Source: Hirsutella rhossiliensis | Lineage: Eukaryota > Ascomycota > Sordariomycetes > Hypocreales > Ophiocordycipitaceae | Length of the DNA stretch: 64,000 bases | Assembly (NCBI RefSeq): GCF_020360975.1 | Contig: NW_025408671.1 | Span: 1 to 64,000 of the forward strand | Reading direction: 5' to 3' | Notes under the pieces: generated by a model | Seen by the model: only the letters and a program-made list of their open reading frames with translations | Databases searched by the model: none | Told to the model about the DNA's origin: nothing | Shown: piece by piece, positions 36,957 through 48,585 of the stretch | Numbering within the stretch: position 1 is the stretch's first letter | Layout of the letters: each line of letters opens with the position of its first letter | Translations under genes and position numbers: made by a program

Positions 36957-39900
36957 CGCCTTAGAGAGCGCCGCCGCCGCTAATAAGGTAGAGGAGGATA
37001 ACGAGGATAAGGATAAGGACGACGATAAGGATAAGGAGTAGGTCTAGGTAGTTTAAGGGCTCCGCCTTAAAATAAACGCTATTTTTATCTCTACTTATAT
37101 AATTACGCTCGCGTTATTATAACTACCTACTCTACTTTACCTACTTTATAGTCCTAGCCTAGGCTATTATTAGTAGTCCGCTAGTCTATCGTTCTTATCT
37201 ATTATTTTAAATAAGGCTTTAAACTTATCGAGGGCTATAGTTCCCGTAAACTTATATATAGGTTCCTATATAGGGTCGAGATACCCGCGCTACTTAACGA
37301 GGACCTCCTAGCGTTTCCCCCTACTAACCTTTTTCTAGCGCGCGGCTTATATCTCTTCGACCTTAAACTTATCTTCTCTCTTTACCTCGATTATAGGCGG
37401 TTAAGCGTCCGCTACTTCTTATCCGGGTAGCGGGTTAAAGGAGGCTTTATAAAGGAGGTCTATATTAATCTTATTATAGACCCCCGTTAAGAGACTATTA
37501 AGCTCTATAACCTATAGGCTAATAACCCTCCGTACTATAAACTTCGCGTATAGCTAGTTAAGCTTCTTCTTTAGTCGTGCCGACCTATAGTTACGGAGGT
37601 CTAGCTATACCTTATCTCTTACCGCGAACCTATCTACTAGGGCCCTAGTCTTATTAGCGTGCCGCTCTTAATCTTACGCCGCGGCGGCTATCGTAGATTA
37701 GTAATAATCCTTAGTTTCCTATAGCTTTTATATAAACGTAGAGGCGCGGCCCTCTAGTAATAAATTACTATACTACTCCGTTACTATATCTATAGTAAAG
37801 GGAACTAATAAGGGTAGTTCGAAGCTATACGTTATAAAGAAAGGGGCTATCTTAATAAAGGTATATAGTTTACTATTTAATATAAGTTAGGCCGCGGGGA
37901 GCTACCGGTCTTAGTTTACTTAGTTACGGGCTACGATAGCCTATAGGTAAGCCTACGCTTCTTAGTTAACCTTCTTAAGCCCTTCGTTAGTCTATAAGTA
38001 ATATACCGTGCTAAGTAGCTATATAATCTAAAGTAGCTAGTATAGGTACTACTAAAAGCAGCTAGTTTAATTCGATCCCCTATCGCTTATAATAAAGGCT
38101 AGCTAGCTATATAAGTAGGCCTAGTACTATAGGAAGCGCTCTACGTAAGACTCTATATCTATAGATAATATCAGCTCTAATACTATAGACTTACTAAGTC
38201 GGTCTTTAATTACTTATATATATCGGTTACCGCCCTCTATAAGTAGGAGGTCTATTATAAAGTCTATCTATATATATATATAGAACCGGTTAGGTACTAG
38301 AAGCTACTTAAGTAGCCCCTTAAGCTACGCCCTTTAGATCTTCGTACGGCTATAGATATCGTAGTTACGGGGGAAGCAATAAACATAGTACTATAGGAGG
38401 GGCTAGTAAAAGTCCCTTATAAGGCCTATTACTATACCTTATTTACCTAGGTAACCTACGATACTAGAGTTATAGATAAGTTAGACTAGCTTCCCTTAGA
38501 GCTTATTTCGTTTATCTAGCTCCGGCGGTCCCTCCTTCTCCTTAGCTTCTATAGTATATAGTGCGCCCGGTACCTATAGTCTCCCCCGCTAGCGTAGATG
38601 CCCTTATAGGTCGATATAGTAGTCGGCTACCTATACCTTTAGCTTTAGCTTCGGATCTAAGCGTCGAGCGCTAGACTTAACGGCGCGGCGCACGCCCTTA
38701 TAGGTACGGTCTAGAGCCGCTATCCTATCCTATAAGCGTTAAAGGGCCTTATCTTAAAATACTCTCGCTACGCGCGCCCCTAGGCTAGTCTATCCTTCCT
38801 TACTAGACTAAGGTAAGGGCGCGGGGGGAAGCTTATTCGCTAGTACCGCGCCTTCCTCTACTAGGGAAGCTCCTATATAAGTCCGTAGTACTTCTTATAG
38901 GATAAGCTATAGATCCCGGGCCTCGATGTCCGCTCCCGTTAGCCGGTCCTAATCCCTCTAGGAAAGCGCGTTTAGGACCGCGGAGTCCCGCTTAGGGCGG
39001 TACTTAATCGAGAAGTTAAAGTATAAGAGATACTCCGCTTAGCGGGCTTACCGCTTTAAGAGGTGCTAGCGAGTTATAAAGTACTTAAGGTTCTTATAGT
39101 CTATAAGGACCTTAAAGCTCTTATAGCTCTAAAGCTCCGCTTACTATTACTTAAGGTAGCTAATAATCGCTAGTATCTCTTTATCGTAAATAGCGTAATT
39201 CTACTCTACTAGGGTTAGCTTATAGGAGTAGAACGCTATTAGTTACTTCCGCCTATCTACCTCCTAAGAGAGCGTTCCTTTAAGTGCCTAGCCGCTATAG
39301 TCTACTTTAATTAATATAGACTAGTTAAAGTCCTATTAAAGTAGTATTAAGGCTTAAGAGAATAGGTCCTTAAGCGTATAGAACGCTCCTTCTTATATAG
39401 GCCCCTAGTAAAAGGCAGTCTACTTCCTAGTAATCTCGTTTAAGGGCATTATAATATAAGAGAAGCCCTTAATAAATATCTTATAATAGTTCGCGAACCT
39501 AAGGAAGCTCTATATACTTATCTATGTAGTTAGGGCAGCTTAGTCCTAAATCGCCTAGATCTTTATAGGGTCTGCCTATATACCTACGCTTACTTAGATA
39601 ATAAAGCCTAGGTACTTAACCCTCTTAACCCTAAATTTATATTTATCTAGGTTAAGGTAGAGCCTATAAAGTTAGAGGCGCTCTAGGACCTTCTATACTT
39701 TCTATATATAGTCCTTATAGGAGCCGCTTATATAGATAAGGATATTATCTATATATATAGAGGCAAACTTATTAAGGAAGTCCTAAAGCACGTTATTAAT
39801 ATAATACTAGAAGGTAGCGGGCGCTCCTAAGAGGCTAAAGGGCGTTACGAGCTACTTAAATAAGCTATAGCGTATATAGAACGCTGTCTTTTACTTATTA

Positions 39901-41438
39901 CCCTCCGAGATCTATACCTTATAGAACGCCTATTTTATATTTAGCTTTATAAACTACTTTGCCTTTAAAAGGTTATAGAGCGTATCTAAGATTAAGGGTA
40001 AGGGGTAGCGGTCTAGCCTTATAATTATATTTAGAGCCCTATAGTCGTAATAGAACTATATCCCGCCCTTTAGTTTACGCACGAATAGGACCGGCGCTCC
40101 TACTTTAGAGCTACTTACTTAAATAAAACCCTTATTTAAGAGGTCCCTTAGCGTCTTCTTTAATACTAGTAGCTCCGCGTATAATATACTATATAGCGGT
40201 CTAAATAGTATAGGCAGTTCTTGCCCCTTCTTATTAGTATAGAGTACGATCCTATAGTCTACCCCTAGCTTATATAGGTTAAGCTTATCCGCTTCCTAGG
40301 CCTCGAATAGCGGTAGGAGGTCGTAAAAACGCTCTAGTATCTATTACTATAGCTTAAAGGGCGACTTCGGCTTCTTTATTTAGAGGGCCTTATCGATATC
40401 CGCTAGGCTAACTATATAGACCGCTACGTTAGCCGCTACTTAGCCTTGCCCCCGCTCTACTTATCGTATAGTTCCTACGAAGATAGAGGCAAGGACTTCT
40501 TATACCGAGTATAAAGCTCGCACGCCTAGTCCTATGCCTATAGAACCGTCGTCGTAGCGGACCTACTATTATATAGGCCTAAACTATAGCTTCCTTTAAT
40601 ACGGAACTAAGTATAACTCTATATATAATAACTAAGGTTTCCTAAGGATTAAGGGAAACTCTAGTTAAGGGATTATATAGGCTATAATAAGCTTATAGTA
40701 ACTATCGACCTCTATAGCTAGCTACGTAATACCCTTAATTACTATACCCTCTATTACGCTTAAGGCGCCCTTTACTCGCCTTAAGGCGATCTTTTCTACT
40801 AGTACTTATATCTCTCGTATAAGCGCCTTATTAACTATAGCGTAGCACTAATAGCCCTCGTCTATAAGGGCAGTAACGGGTAAGGAGTTATTAATTATAA
40901 CCTATATTAAAGTAAGCTCCTCTTCTATATAGGCGGATAATTCTTCCTTCTCCTTTACTAGTACTAGTAATTAGGGCTCCGGAGCCCGTCTTTACTCTAG
41001 AGCTACTCTTTTTCCTCTAGGCCTAGGGGGGCGGAGTCCTCCTTATCGTCTAAGGCGAGGAGCGGTTCTATCTTTACTACTTAAACCGCTATAGGCCGCT
41101 TAGCTAAAAGGAAGGGGCAATTTAATATAAAGTATATAGATACTCCGTAATATAAGTAGCGGCCGTTAGCCTTCCTTTTCCCGATTTCCTCGCTCGTTAC
41201 TTACTTCGCCCGCTACTTAGAGTACGGGGCGGTATAGGGGGTAGTCGACGGCGTCTTTTTACCGCGTCTAGCCCGGTCTATATAGGTAGCCGATATTAGG
41301 GTGTCCCCGTCTATATCGATAGCCGGTTATTTATCTTATAGAGGGGCGGTAATCTTATCGCCGCTATATAGCGTGCGCTTATAGAGCTTCTAGAAACGCG
41401 GCGTCTACTTATAGCCCTAAGCTACCTTTATTAACCGG
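36957..41438 (-). pseudogene. RIP-mutated pol of element D
   Basis: Read on the minus strand through stops. RT N-terminal part lies at about 40,100-40,300 and the RT active site near 39,723-39,755 (YIDNILIYISGS, formerly YIDDILIYS). A block matching the YLGFI connection segment is near 39,590-39,650. RNase H-like sequence is at about 39,000-39,250 and integrase-like sequence at about 37,400-38,700. CpG is largely preserved, so the region stays GC-moderate. Confidence 0.7.
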
Positions 41439-41443
41439 CTTAC

Positions 41444-41912
41444 TGTTACGACCCGACCAACGGATGTTACGACCCGACCAACGGATGGCCATGACACGGG
41501 CCAGGGATGACTAACCGCTGAAGGATCACGTGACCATGCGAAAGGTGATCGGTGGATCGCCTTACGATCAAGCGAGCGGTGCTCGACGGATCGTTCATCG
41601 ATCAAGGTGATCACCTCTGTGATCACCTCCAGCACCTCGCGATCAGAGACGGGCAGTTGGGTATATATAGCTGCCCCATTTCACTCCTTTAGACTAGATA
41701 GCTCTTTAGCTTTCAACACAATCATTACGATCCCTATCACGATCTCATCTCTGATTCCGATCACTTGATTACCTGGTTACAGTCTACGGTCTACGACCTC
41801 CGACTCATCACCAACGTGACATACTTATCATTGCTCAGACCACGCCCTGTTGTATCTGCCAACATAAACCCCTCGACAGGTTTATCCCTTGGGAATATCA
41901 CCGGTCGTCACA
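41444..41912 (+). repeat. Element C 5' LTR (469 bp)
   Basis: Starts TGTTACGACC and ends GGTCGTCACA. The first 21 bp are tandemly duplicated (41,444-41,464 and 41,465-41,485). It lacks a 53-bp hairpin segment present in the 3' LTR, between two TGACACGG repeats. Confidence 0.97.
41653..41677. promoter_or_regulatory. LTR TATA element inside an inverted repeat
   Basis: A perfectly palindromic TATATATA lies at about 41,662-41,669, flanked by GGGCAG on the left and CTGCCC on the right. This is the likely U3 promoter. The same arrangement is in the 3' LTR and, in RIP form, in A and B. The symmetry would allow transcription both ways; that part is inference. Confidence 0.6.
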
Positions 41913-41913
41913 C

Positions 41914-41923
41914 GTTGAAAGCT
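41914..41923 (+). promoter_or_regulatory. Self-priming site (Tf1-like PBS) of element C
   Basis: GTTGAAAGCT begins one base after the 5' LTR and is the exact complement of AGCTTTCAAC at 41,708-41,717 in the same LTR, 46 bp downstream of the TATA start, near the expected mRNA 5' end. It does not begin TGG as tRNA-primed sites usually do. This matches self-priming as known for Tf1 and the sushi-type chromoviruses. A and B keep the pairing in RIP form. Confidence 0.7.
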
Positions 41924-41975
41924 CTTGTTCAGAACGATACCGCGTCTCTCTGAGCAATATCGCATAACTGTCAAC

Positions 41976-43500
41976 ATGCCTGCACAGCAAACTGGATCAA
42001 CCAACTCGGGACACACCGTGTCGCCGCAGGACATGATGCGCGAAATCATCAGCCTTCGACAGGAGGTCCAAGTGCTCAGGAACGGAGGAGGCAACGGACA
42101 AGTCAGGGACATCGGAGAAGCAGTCAAACCAAAACAGCCAGGACCATTCGACGGTACTCATGGCACGCTTCGAGACTTTCTCACCCAACTCAAAGCCTAC
42201 CACCGATTCTATCCGACCAAGCTCTCGGACCCAGTCGAAAAGGTACTCCACGCAGGAAATTGTTTATCTGGAACGGCACTCGCCTGGTTTGGACCCATCA
42301 TGAGGACTTTCTCGACAACCAACCAGCGCGACGAGACAACGAGACAGACGAAGTCTTTGCCAGTTTCCAAGGATTCGAAGAAGCCATTACGAAGGTATTC
42401 GGAACAACCGACGAGGAACGAGAGGCCGAACAGAAACTTCGAGAACTCCGACAAAGGATCTCAGCATCGGATTATGCTGCGAAGTTCCGTCAAGTCACCT
42501 CAAAGCTTGATTGGGACGACGAACCCTTATGTCACGATTCTACGACGGACTTAAAGAAGAAGTCAAGGACGAGCTCTACAAGGAAAATCGACCTGACAAC
42601 CTCTCGGACTACATTGCTATGGCAGTACGAATCGACGACAGACAGTATGCGCGACGCCAAGAAAAGAAGCAAGGAAGAGGAAACTGGAACCCTTCCTATG
42701 GGAACAACTTCAACCGACGCGCCAACTACAAGAAGAAGCGCGAAACTCCATTGCCTACGCCCACACAACTAACCCAGGCAGGATGGACCTGGACGCAACC
42801 CAAAAAAGCAAAGGAAAGTGTTTCAACTGCGGGAAACTTGGACATTACTCCAAAGAATGCAGACAACCTCGCAAGGAGAAGAAAACCCACTGGGCCCCAG
42901 CCCCAGAAGGTAAGAAACACCTAAACGCTACTAACAAACAGGAACCAAAGCATGAACTCCTTAACTGGACTGCATGCTACGACGACAAATGTACGGTACA
43001 CCTAAGCGACAAACAAGGTACCGGATGGTTTCCAAAACCACCAAAGAGAACCCTTGCAATGATGCAACGAAGGATTCCACGACACCGAAACAAGTCAAAT
43101 TCGCAGAGACAGAATATCCCTATCCTGAAGGAGTCTCACAAGACTGGATCAGGAAGAACGGCAAACGATTCCAGGAAGACATGCGAATTAAAGACCGACA
43201 GCAAAGACGGGCAGTCTACAAACAACATAACAAAGAGGACACGGACGCAGCCCTTATGCTCACAAAACTCGGACAACAACCCGAAGAAGATCAACGGAGT
43301 GTCGACGACACAAGCTCTGAAGAACAAGAGACACCCGAAGAAACAGAAGACGAAAACGAACTCGCACCACCACCCTCACTACTAAGGAAAACGCCACGAT
43401 TGGAGAACACGCCCCATACTTCGAAGAATTCGAAGAGATGCTCAAAATTGGAACCCAGCAAATACCTCAAATTCTCACGGAAAACCAACAAGCTGCGATG
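41976..43500 (+). pseudogene. gag of element C (frameshifted)
   Basis: It starts at ATG 41,976 (MPAQQTGSTNSG) with a short coiled-coil-prone stretch. The capsid-like retrotrans_gag region follows (PFDGTHGTLRDFLTQLKAYH ... YAAKFRQVTSKLDWD). A CCHC zinc knuckle CFNCGKLGHYSKEC lies at 42,819-42,860. Single-base breaks near 42,300, 42,520, 42,780, 43,030 and 43,410 split it over three frames. The protein would form the virus-like particle. Confidence 0.85.
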
Positions 43501-44282
43501 ATTCGATACCAACCGGCACCACGCGGAGGAGACTACGCTGTGGCTATCGCCGCGGTCGACACCTTTACAGCTCTACAACGAGAATGGCAACCACGAGGAG
43601 AATTTTCAGATGACCCAAGAACAGTGCTCAGTCACGAAGAGCACAAACATATTTCATGGATCTCATGCGTCTATTTGGACTGCATGATACACTTCCAGAA
43701 GAAGGCACGACACAACGCTTTCCCAGTCAGATTCGACGGACAAATACTTTCGAAACCCTACCTAAGCACGGAACTGGACTACTGGAAAATCGATCAACGT
43801 TACCCGAACGACCAAGTCATGTTATTGGAACCCGATTACGGCACGCCACTTGAATGCCGCGATGATTACGGTTCTTTAACGAGATGTCTTTCGGAAACAT
43901 GCAAAATCCACAAACACGCCAAAATTGGGGAATGGCACAACGCCACTCGCTCTAAGGCATCCGAACCATCTATCTTCACAAGACTCGCGCAACGAATCAG
44001 ATGCGACGAAGAAGATTACAACGAATGTGCACACCCGAACTGCAAAGTTCACGAACACGAAAAGGCACGAGCATGGCACAAACGACACAACGGTGCACCA
44101 AAGGACTACTGGCGACACCTACGAAGGCTACAAGCTACATTCGACCAAGGAAAATTAACGCAGAAGAACTACGCGCAAAACAGAAAGACGCAGAACGAAA
44201 ACTCGATTCCTGGTACGAAAACGAACAGAATTGCGAAGCACGGTACGCAATCAACTGCGAAGCAGCACAATGCAAACAACAC
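42975..44282 (+). other. Array of five C-x4-C-x2-H motifs between gag knuckle and protease
   Basis: Five segments with identical spacing: CYDDKCTVH (42,975-43,001), CVYLDCMIH (43,666-43,692), CLSETCKIH (43,885-43,911), CAHPNCKVH (44,026-44,052) and CEAAQCKQH (44,256-44,282). Motifs 3 and 4 are followed by a second His ten residues after the first. Motifs 1-3 are recognisable in element A with Tyr in place of Cys and His. Probably small zinc-binding units of the gag-pro linker; function unknown. Confidence 0.7.
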
Positions 44283-44500
44283 AGCGTTGAGAAACAAGAA
44301 ATCTTCGATTGGCTACAAGAAATCAGTCTCTTGAGCCCCGACACGACACCACGCGACGAAAACATAAAGAAACGATATCAACAACAAATCGAAGAAGAAT
44401 ACCCAAATGAAACGAATAAGGACCAGGCAAAAAACGAGGTACGCCATCTGTAAAAGGGCTACAGACTGGCACGACACGACAAGATCCAAGGACCCTATGC

Positions 44501-45307
44501 ATGGCAACGGCAAGCCATGGCAACCAAATGGTATTGGACATCCAAATCGCGGGACATCACGTACACGCACTATTGGATTGCGGCGCGATGGGCAATTACG
44601 TTTCACCTAGAGTCATCAATCGTTACCGACTCCCATGGAGACACAAGAAAGATCCATATGAACTCACGAATATCGAAGGAGAGGCCTTCAACTATAACAA
44701 CGGAATCATTGATATGGAGATTGATCACCTCGACATCAATATCCAGGGCCACGACGAACGAGTCGACTTCGACATCATGGACATTGGAGAACACGACCTT
44801 GTGTTAGGGCTTCCATGGTTACAGGAGAGCAACCCACTGATCAACTGGAAAACTGGCCAGCTGCGTTGGAACGAAGACGCAAGTTTCCAAGACCAGCAGA
44901 TTTGGGAGAAAGCAAAATTTTGCGATGATTTAGCCACTGAACAGGACGAAAGGGATGACCGTTCAAGCAAATCATTACGGGCTTCAGCGATACAAACGAA
45001 AACAGCAACCGAACCGGCGGACACAACAAAATCGACTGACAAGACCCACGTACTGACCAACACGGCTGTACAACCTGGCATCCGACATAAACAGAACAAA
45101 GGACACAACAAGAAGATCCGAAGAGTTATTGCCACTCTAAGGAAAGACCTCGAACAAATCAACAAAGAGCTCGAGTCAAGGGAAACCAGCTCTCAAAAGA
45201 AAGAACAAAGCCCACAAGACAGAATGAAGAACATCCCACAGGAATACCGGAAATACGACAAACTCTTCAAGGAAGAACTCGAGACAGGGTTACCTAAATA
45301 TAGCTAA
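44501..45307 (+). pseudogene. Protease domain of element C
   Basis: Retropepsin-like domain: ALLDCGAMGNYV near the start (active site D-C-G instead of the usual D-T-G or D-S-G) and DLVLGLPWLQESNPLINW as the second conserved block. A charged linker leads toward RT. The frame ends at adjacent TAA TAG (45,304-45,309) where the family has Gln-Trp; both changes are RIP-type. Confidence 0.8.
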
Positions 45308-45309
45308 TA

Positions 45310-45699
45310 GGACCACGAAATTTGTCTCAAAGATGGAAGAACGCCGACGTTCCATAAGATTTACAACCTAAACGAAAAGCAACTGCAAACGCTACGCGAC
45401 TACCTCGACGAGAATCTACGAAAGGGATACATACGAACATCAACATCCGAAGCAGGCTACCCAGTCATGTTTGTTCCAAAGAAAACGGCAAGCTACGACT
45501 AGTTGTCGACTACAGACGCCTAAACGATATTACAATGAAGGACCGAACACCATTACCGCTTATATCGGAACTACGAGATCGACTGCACGGCAAAAAATGG
45601 TTTACGGCCCTCGATCTCAAAGGCGCCTACAACTTAATACGCATGAAAAAGGGACACGAATGGATGACAGCTTTCAGAACGAAATTCGGACTATTCGAA
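45310..45699 (+). pseudogene. Reverse transcriptase, N-terminal part (element C)
   Basis: Contains [20 protein letters not shown], the [16 protein letters not shown] motif (first catalytic Asp) and [10 protein letters not shown], where element G interrupts. One A appears missing near 45,485 (VPKK then KLRL in another frame). Confidence 0.85.
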
Positions 45700-45701
45700 T
45701 A

Positions 45702-47808
45702 AGGGATTTTCCGATGATCTGCCGGATCTGGTGATCTGCCGGATTGCGGCGACTTCGCACGCTCAACATCAATCGACAATAGCTCAACAACAACGGTGCC
45801 AATTGACGTATCCTTTGATTTCCTGAATCATCAGAAGCAGTGAAAGTCTGGCATATATTTAGAACTTTTATCTAGGGGCAATGCGCTGCGGTGCTGACAT
45901 CAAACCAAGCAACGGCCAAAATAGGATGCCGACAGATTGTGTAAGTCATTTCAGCCAATACAGCAAAAACAGAACATTATTGGCTTTCATCGTAGGCTTT
46001 AATCATGTGGGATTCTCCCATTCTATCCATAGTGCAGAACTTGGCTCAGGATACTGCAAAAATGGGGTTGGAAGGGCGAGCTGGATAACTTCATTCTACG
46101 CACCCGTAATGAGCCAGATTGAACGTGATTCGACGGTACAAGCATCTTCTGAAAAGAACCTATCTATGCATCTGAATGTAAGGTTTATTTTTAGCTTGAA
46201 ATTCAGTGCGCGAGGCTCCGCTTTCACACCTGACAAGGAAAGACGTGCACGAAAATTGAGAAATTCGACACCCTACCCTAAAACACGTATAACATGGATG
46301 AAATGGGCTTTCTATTCCTTATGAGCATTTGAACGAACAGGGTATTCCTCTTATTATAAGAAAACAAGGCAAAATTGCTCGGCGTATTAAAAAATGGCAA
46401 CCCATCCTCCCTTACGTTCAAGATGTGCGTCAGTCAAGAGATGGCATCGCTGCCCCATTTCTCATCCACCAAGACAAGCCAGCACAAACTCTGGACTTTT
46501 GGTTCGTGAAACGTGAATCAAGTCGTCAATAAATATTTTTAACACGTCAAAAACGAGGTGGACGAATCACAATATTGAAATGAGCAGCTCACCGGTACGT
46601 TCGACCGGTTTACCAGGGTGAAAGCTCGAAACGGTTGTGCTTATCGCCTTTGGTTCCCGATGGCCACTTAACCATTTTAGTATCGAATTTATGGAGTGGT
46701 GTGACCGGCACCGAGTGATCGTTGTGGTGTTTCCCCTCAATCCATTCATCGGCTGCAACCCTTGATGTATCGTTATTCAGCCTCTCTCAGCGTATACGCA
46801 TGATCTTATCCAGTACACAGACAAATCAAAAGGTTCATTGATTGCTGAAATCGAAGATCTAGACTGTGTTTTGGAACGCATTTCAGGAAGTAGTCGAGAA
46901 GTCCTCTGTTGATGCTGGCCGCAACAGCCGAAGGCTGAGCAGCACCCTCGGAGCCCTCAATATGAGTTTTAAGTGCTTGATATGAGAGTTAAAGTATGCA
47001 GAGAACAAGTAGTCACAAGAACCAGCGCAGGCAGACCGGTAAGGCTTCAAAGATGATCTCTTCTGCTGTACAGATTCTAGTGCAGACGAGGTGTTTAGCT
47101 CTAAAATTGTGGCTCAAGCTCGCCAAAAAATGACAGTGAAAGGACTCCAAAAGAAAGAGGAGGCTCTGAAGAAGGAGGCCCGAAAGCTTCAGCGACAGCA
47201 GAAGGCAGCGGAGCAAAAGCTCTCGCTCTAGAGAAGAGGAAGCAATGAGAGGCGGAAATTGGGAGAAAACGACGGATGACGGAGGCCGTGAAGCAAAATA
47301 AGGAGATAAATTGGCATTATTAACAAGAGCTGAAGATTTTGAAAGTGGAAAAGCCACAGAAAATGCAGAATGAGCGACGGGTGGCTTCTGAGGGTCGCGA
47401 GAGGAGTCAGGATGTTCACGCTGCAAAATTGTCACTCTTCCGTTCACACCAGAGCGGGCCATAGCATTGCAGGTACCAAACACACTATATAATAACGCAA
47501 ATAATAAGGCAATGATAGCTTCAAACGACATATCCTGTCCTCAAAGGCCTCTTTAGCTGTTGATAGTGATCGGGAGGCAATGGGTGCATTTCGGGGACTT
47601 GCGCGATCGGAGAGTAACAGAAGACGACCTCGATGGCTGGATGACTTCAAAAAGATTGAGTGGCATCTTTGAGCATTATTAACTGCTCTTATAAGATTTT
47701 AGAACAATTCAAATAGTATTCGTGAAGTTATTCTCAGTTCTTTGCTGGAATGCAATGAGCCCAAAATCCGGCGAATCGCCAGATCCGGCAGATCACCGGA
47801 AAATCCCT
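45702..47808 (+). mobile_element. Pogo/Fot1-like DNA transposon G inserted in element C's RT
   Basis: The element is 2,107 bp, flanked by TA duplications (45,700-45,701 and 47,809-47,810); removing it restores [17 protein letters not shown]. Inverted terminal repeats of about 43 bp start AGGGATTTTCC and contain a repeated GATCTGCCGGAT unit. Internally a broken DDE_1-type transposase is visible: NMDEMGF at 46,291-46,311, a segment at about 46,685-46,770 matching the EWCDRHRVIVV and HRLQPL blocks, and a charged coiled-coil tail near 47,130-47,230. Frames are shifted and stopped, so it is inactive. It is not RIP-mutated. Confidence 0.88.
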
Positions 47809-47810
47809 TA

Positions 47811-48560
47811 TCTGGTAATGCCATTTGGACTCACAAATGCACCAGCTACCTTCCAACGGATGATCAACAATGTCCTACGCGAACACTTGGACATCTTTGT
47901 GGTAGTATACCTGGATGATATCCTAATCTTCTCGGACACCCTAGAAGAACACAAGGAACACGTCCACAAGGTACTCCGCGCACTTCAGAATGCGAAGTTA
48001 CTGGTTGAACCAGAAAATCACACAGGAAGTAGATTTCCTCGGACACACGATCTCACCAGGAGAGATACGAATGCAACAAGACAAGATCAACTCAGTCAAA
48101 GAATGGCCAACGCCAAAGAACGTCAAGGACGTACAAAGTTTCCTAGGATTTGCGAATTACTACCGACGATTCATCAAAGATTTCGGAAAGATTGCAACAC
48201 CACTACACGACTTAACGAAGAAGGAAAAAGAGTTTACATGGGACGACAAAGCCAACGAAGCTTTCGAATGCATCAAAACGACGATTACGCAAGAACCGGT
48301 CTTAACCACCTTCGATCCAGAACGACAAATCGAACTCGAAACCGATGCATCAGACTTTGCTCTAGGAGCACAAATCGGACAGAAGGACGATGAAGGAAGA
48401 CTACGACCAATTGCATTCTACTCGAAAAAGCTACATGGCGCAGAACTCAATTACCCCATCTACGACAAAGAATTCCTCGCAATCATTCAAGCTTTTAAAT
48501 TTCGACACTACCTTCTCGGAAGCAAACACAAAATCAAGGTCTACACAGATCACAAAACAT
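47811..48560 (+). pseudogene. Reverse transcriptase C-terminal part and RNase H (element C)
   Basis: RT active site [18 protein letters not shown] is intact (about 47,896-47,950). A small deletion near 48,015 removes part of the segment before [14 protein letters not shown]. RNase H motifs follow: [26 protein letters not shown] and KVYTDHK. A frameshift lies near 48,560. Confidence 0.87.
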
Positions 48561-48585
48561 CTCACATTTCGCGACGACGCAACAA

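Larger units (their letters stand above)
28050..37080 (+). pseudogene. Antisense frame of element D, interrupted by element B
   Basis: Two pieces (about 28,050-28,212 and 36,258-37,080) join in frame when element B and one CTTAC copy are removed. The frame is opposite to D's pol and lies between pol and the 3' LTR. It is rich in Ala, Pro, Ser and Thr, then has a helix-prone segment (LAGLKGRLSALESAAAANK, near 36,930-36,990). It ends with a very acidic tail of Asp, Glu and Lys. Stops are few and RIP-type. It resembles the antisense ORFs of A, B and C in position and general architecture but not in sequence; a cysteine cluster is not evident. Confidence 0.5.
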
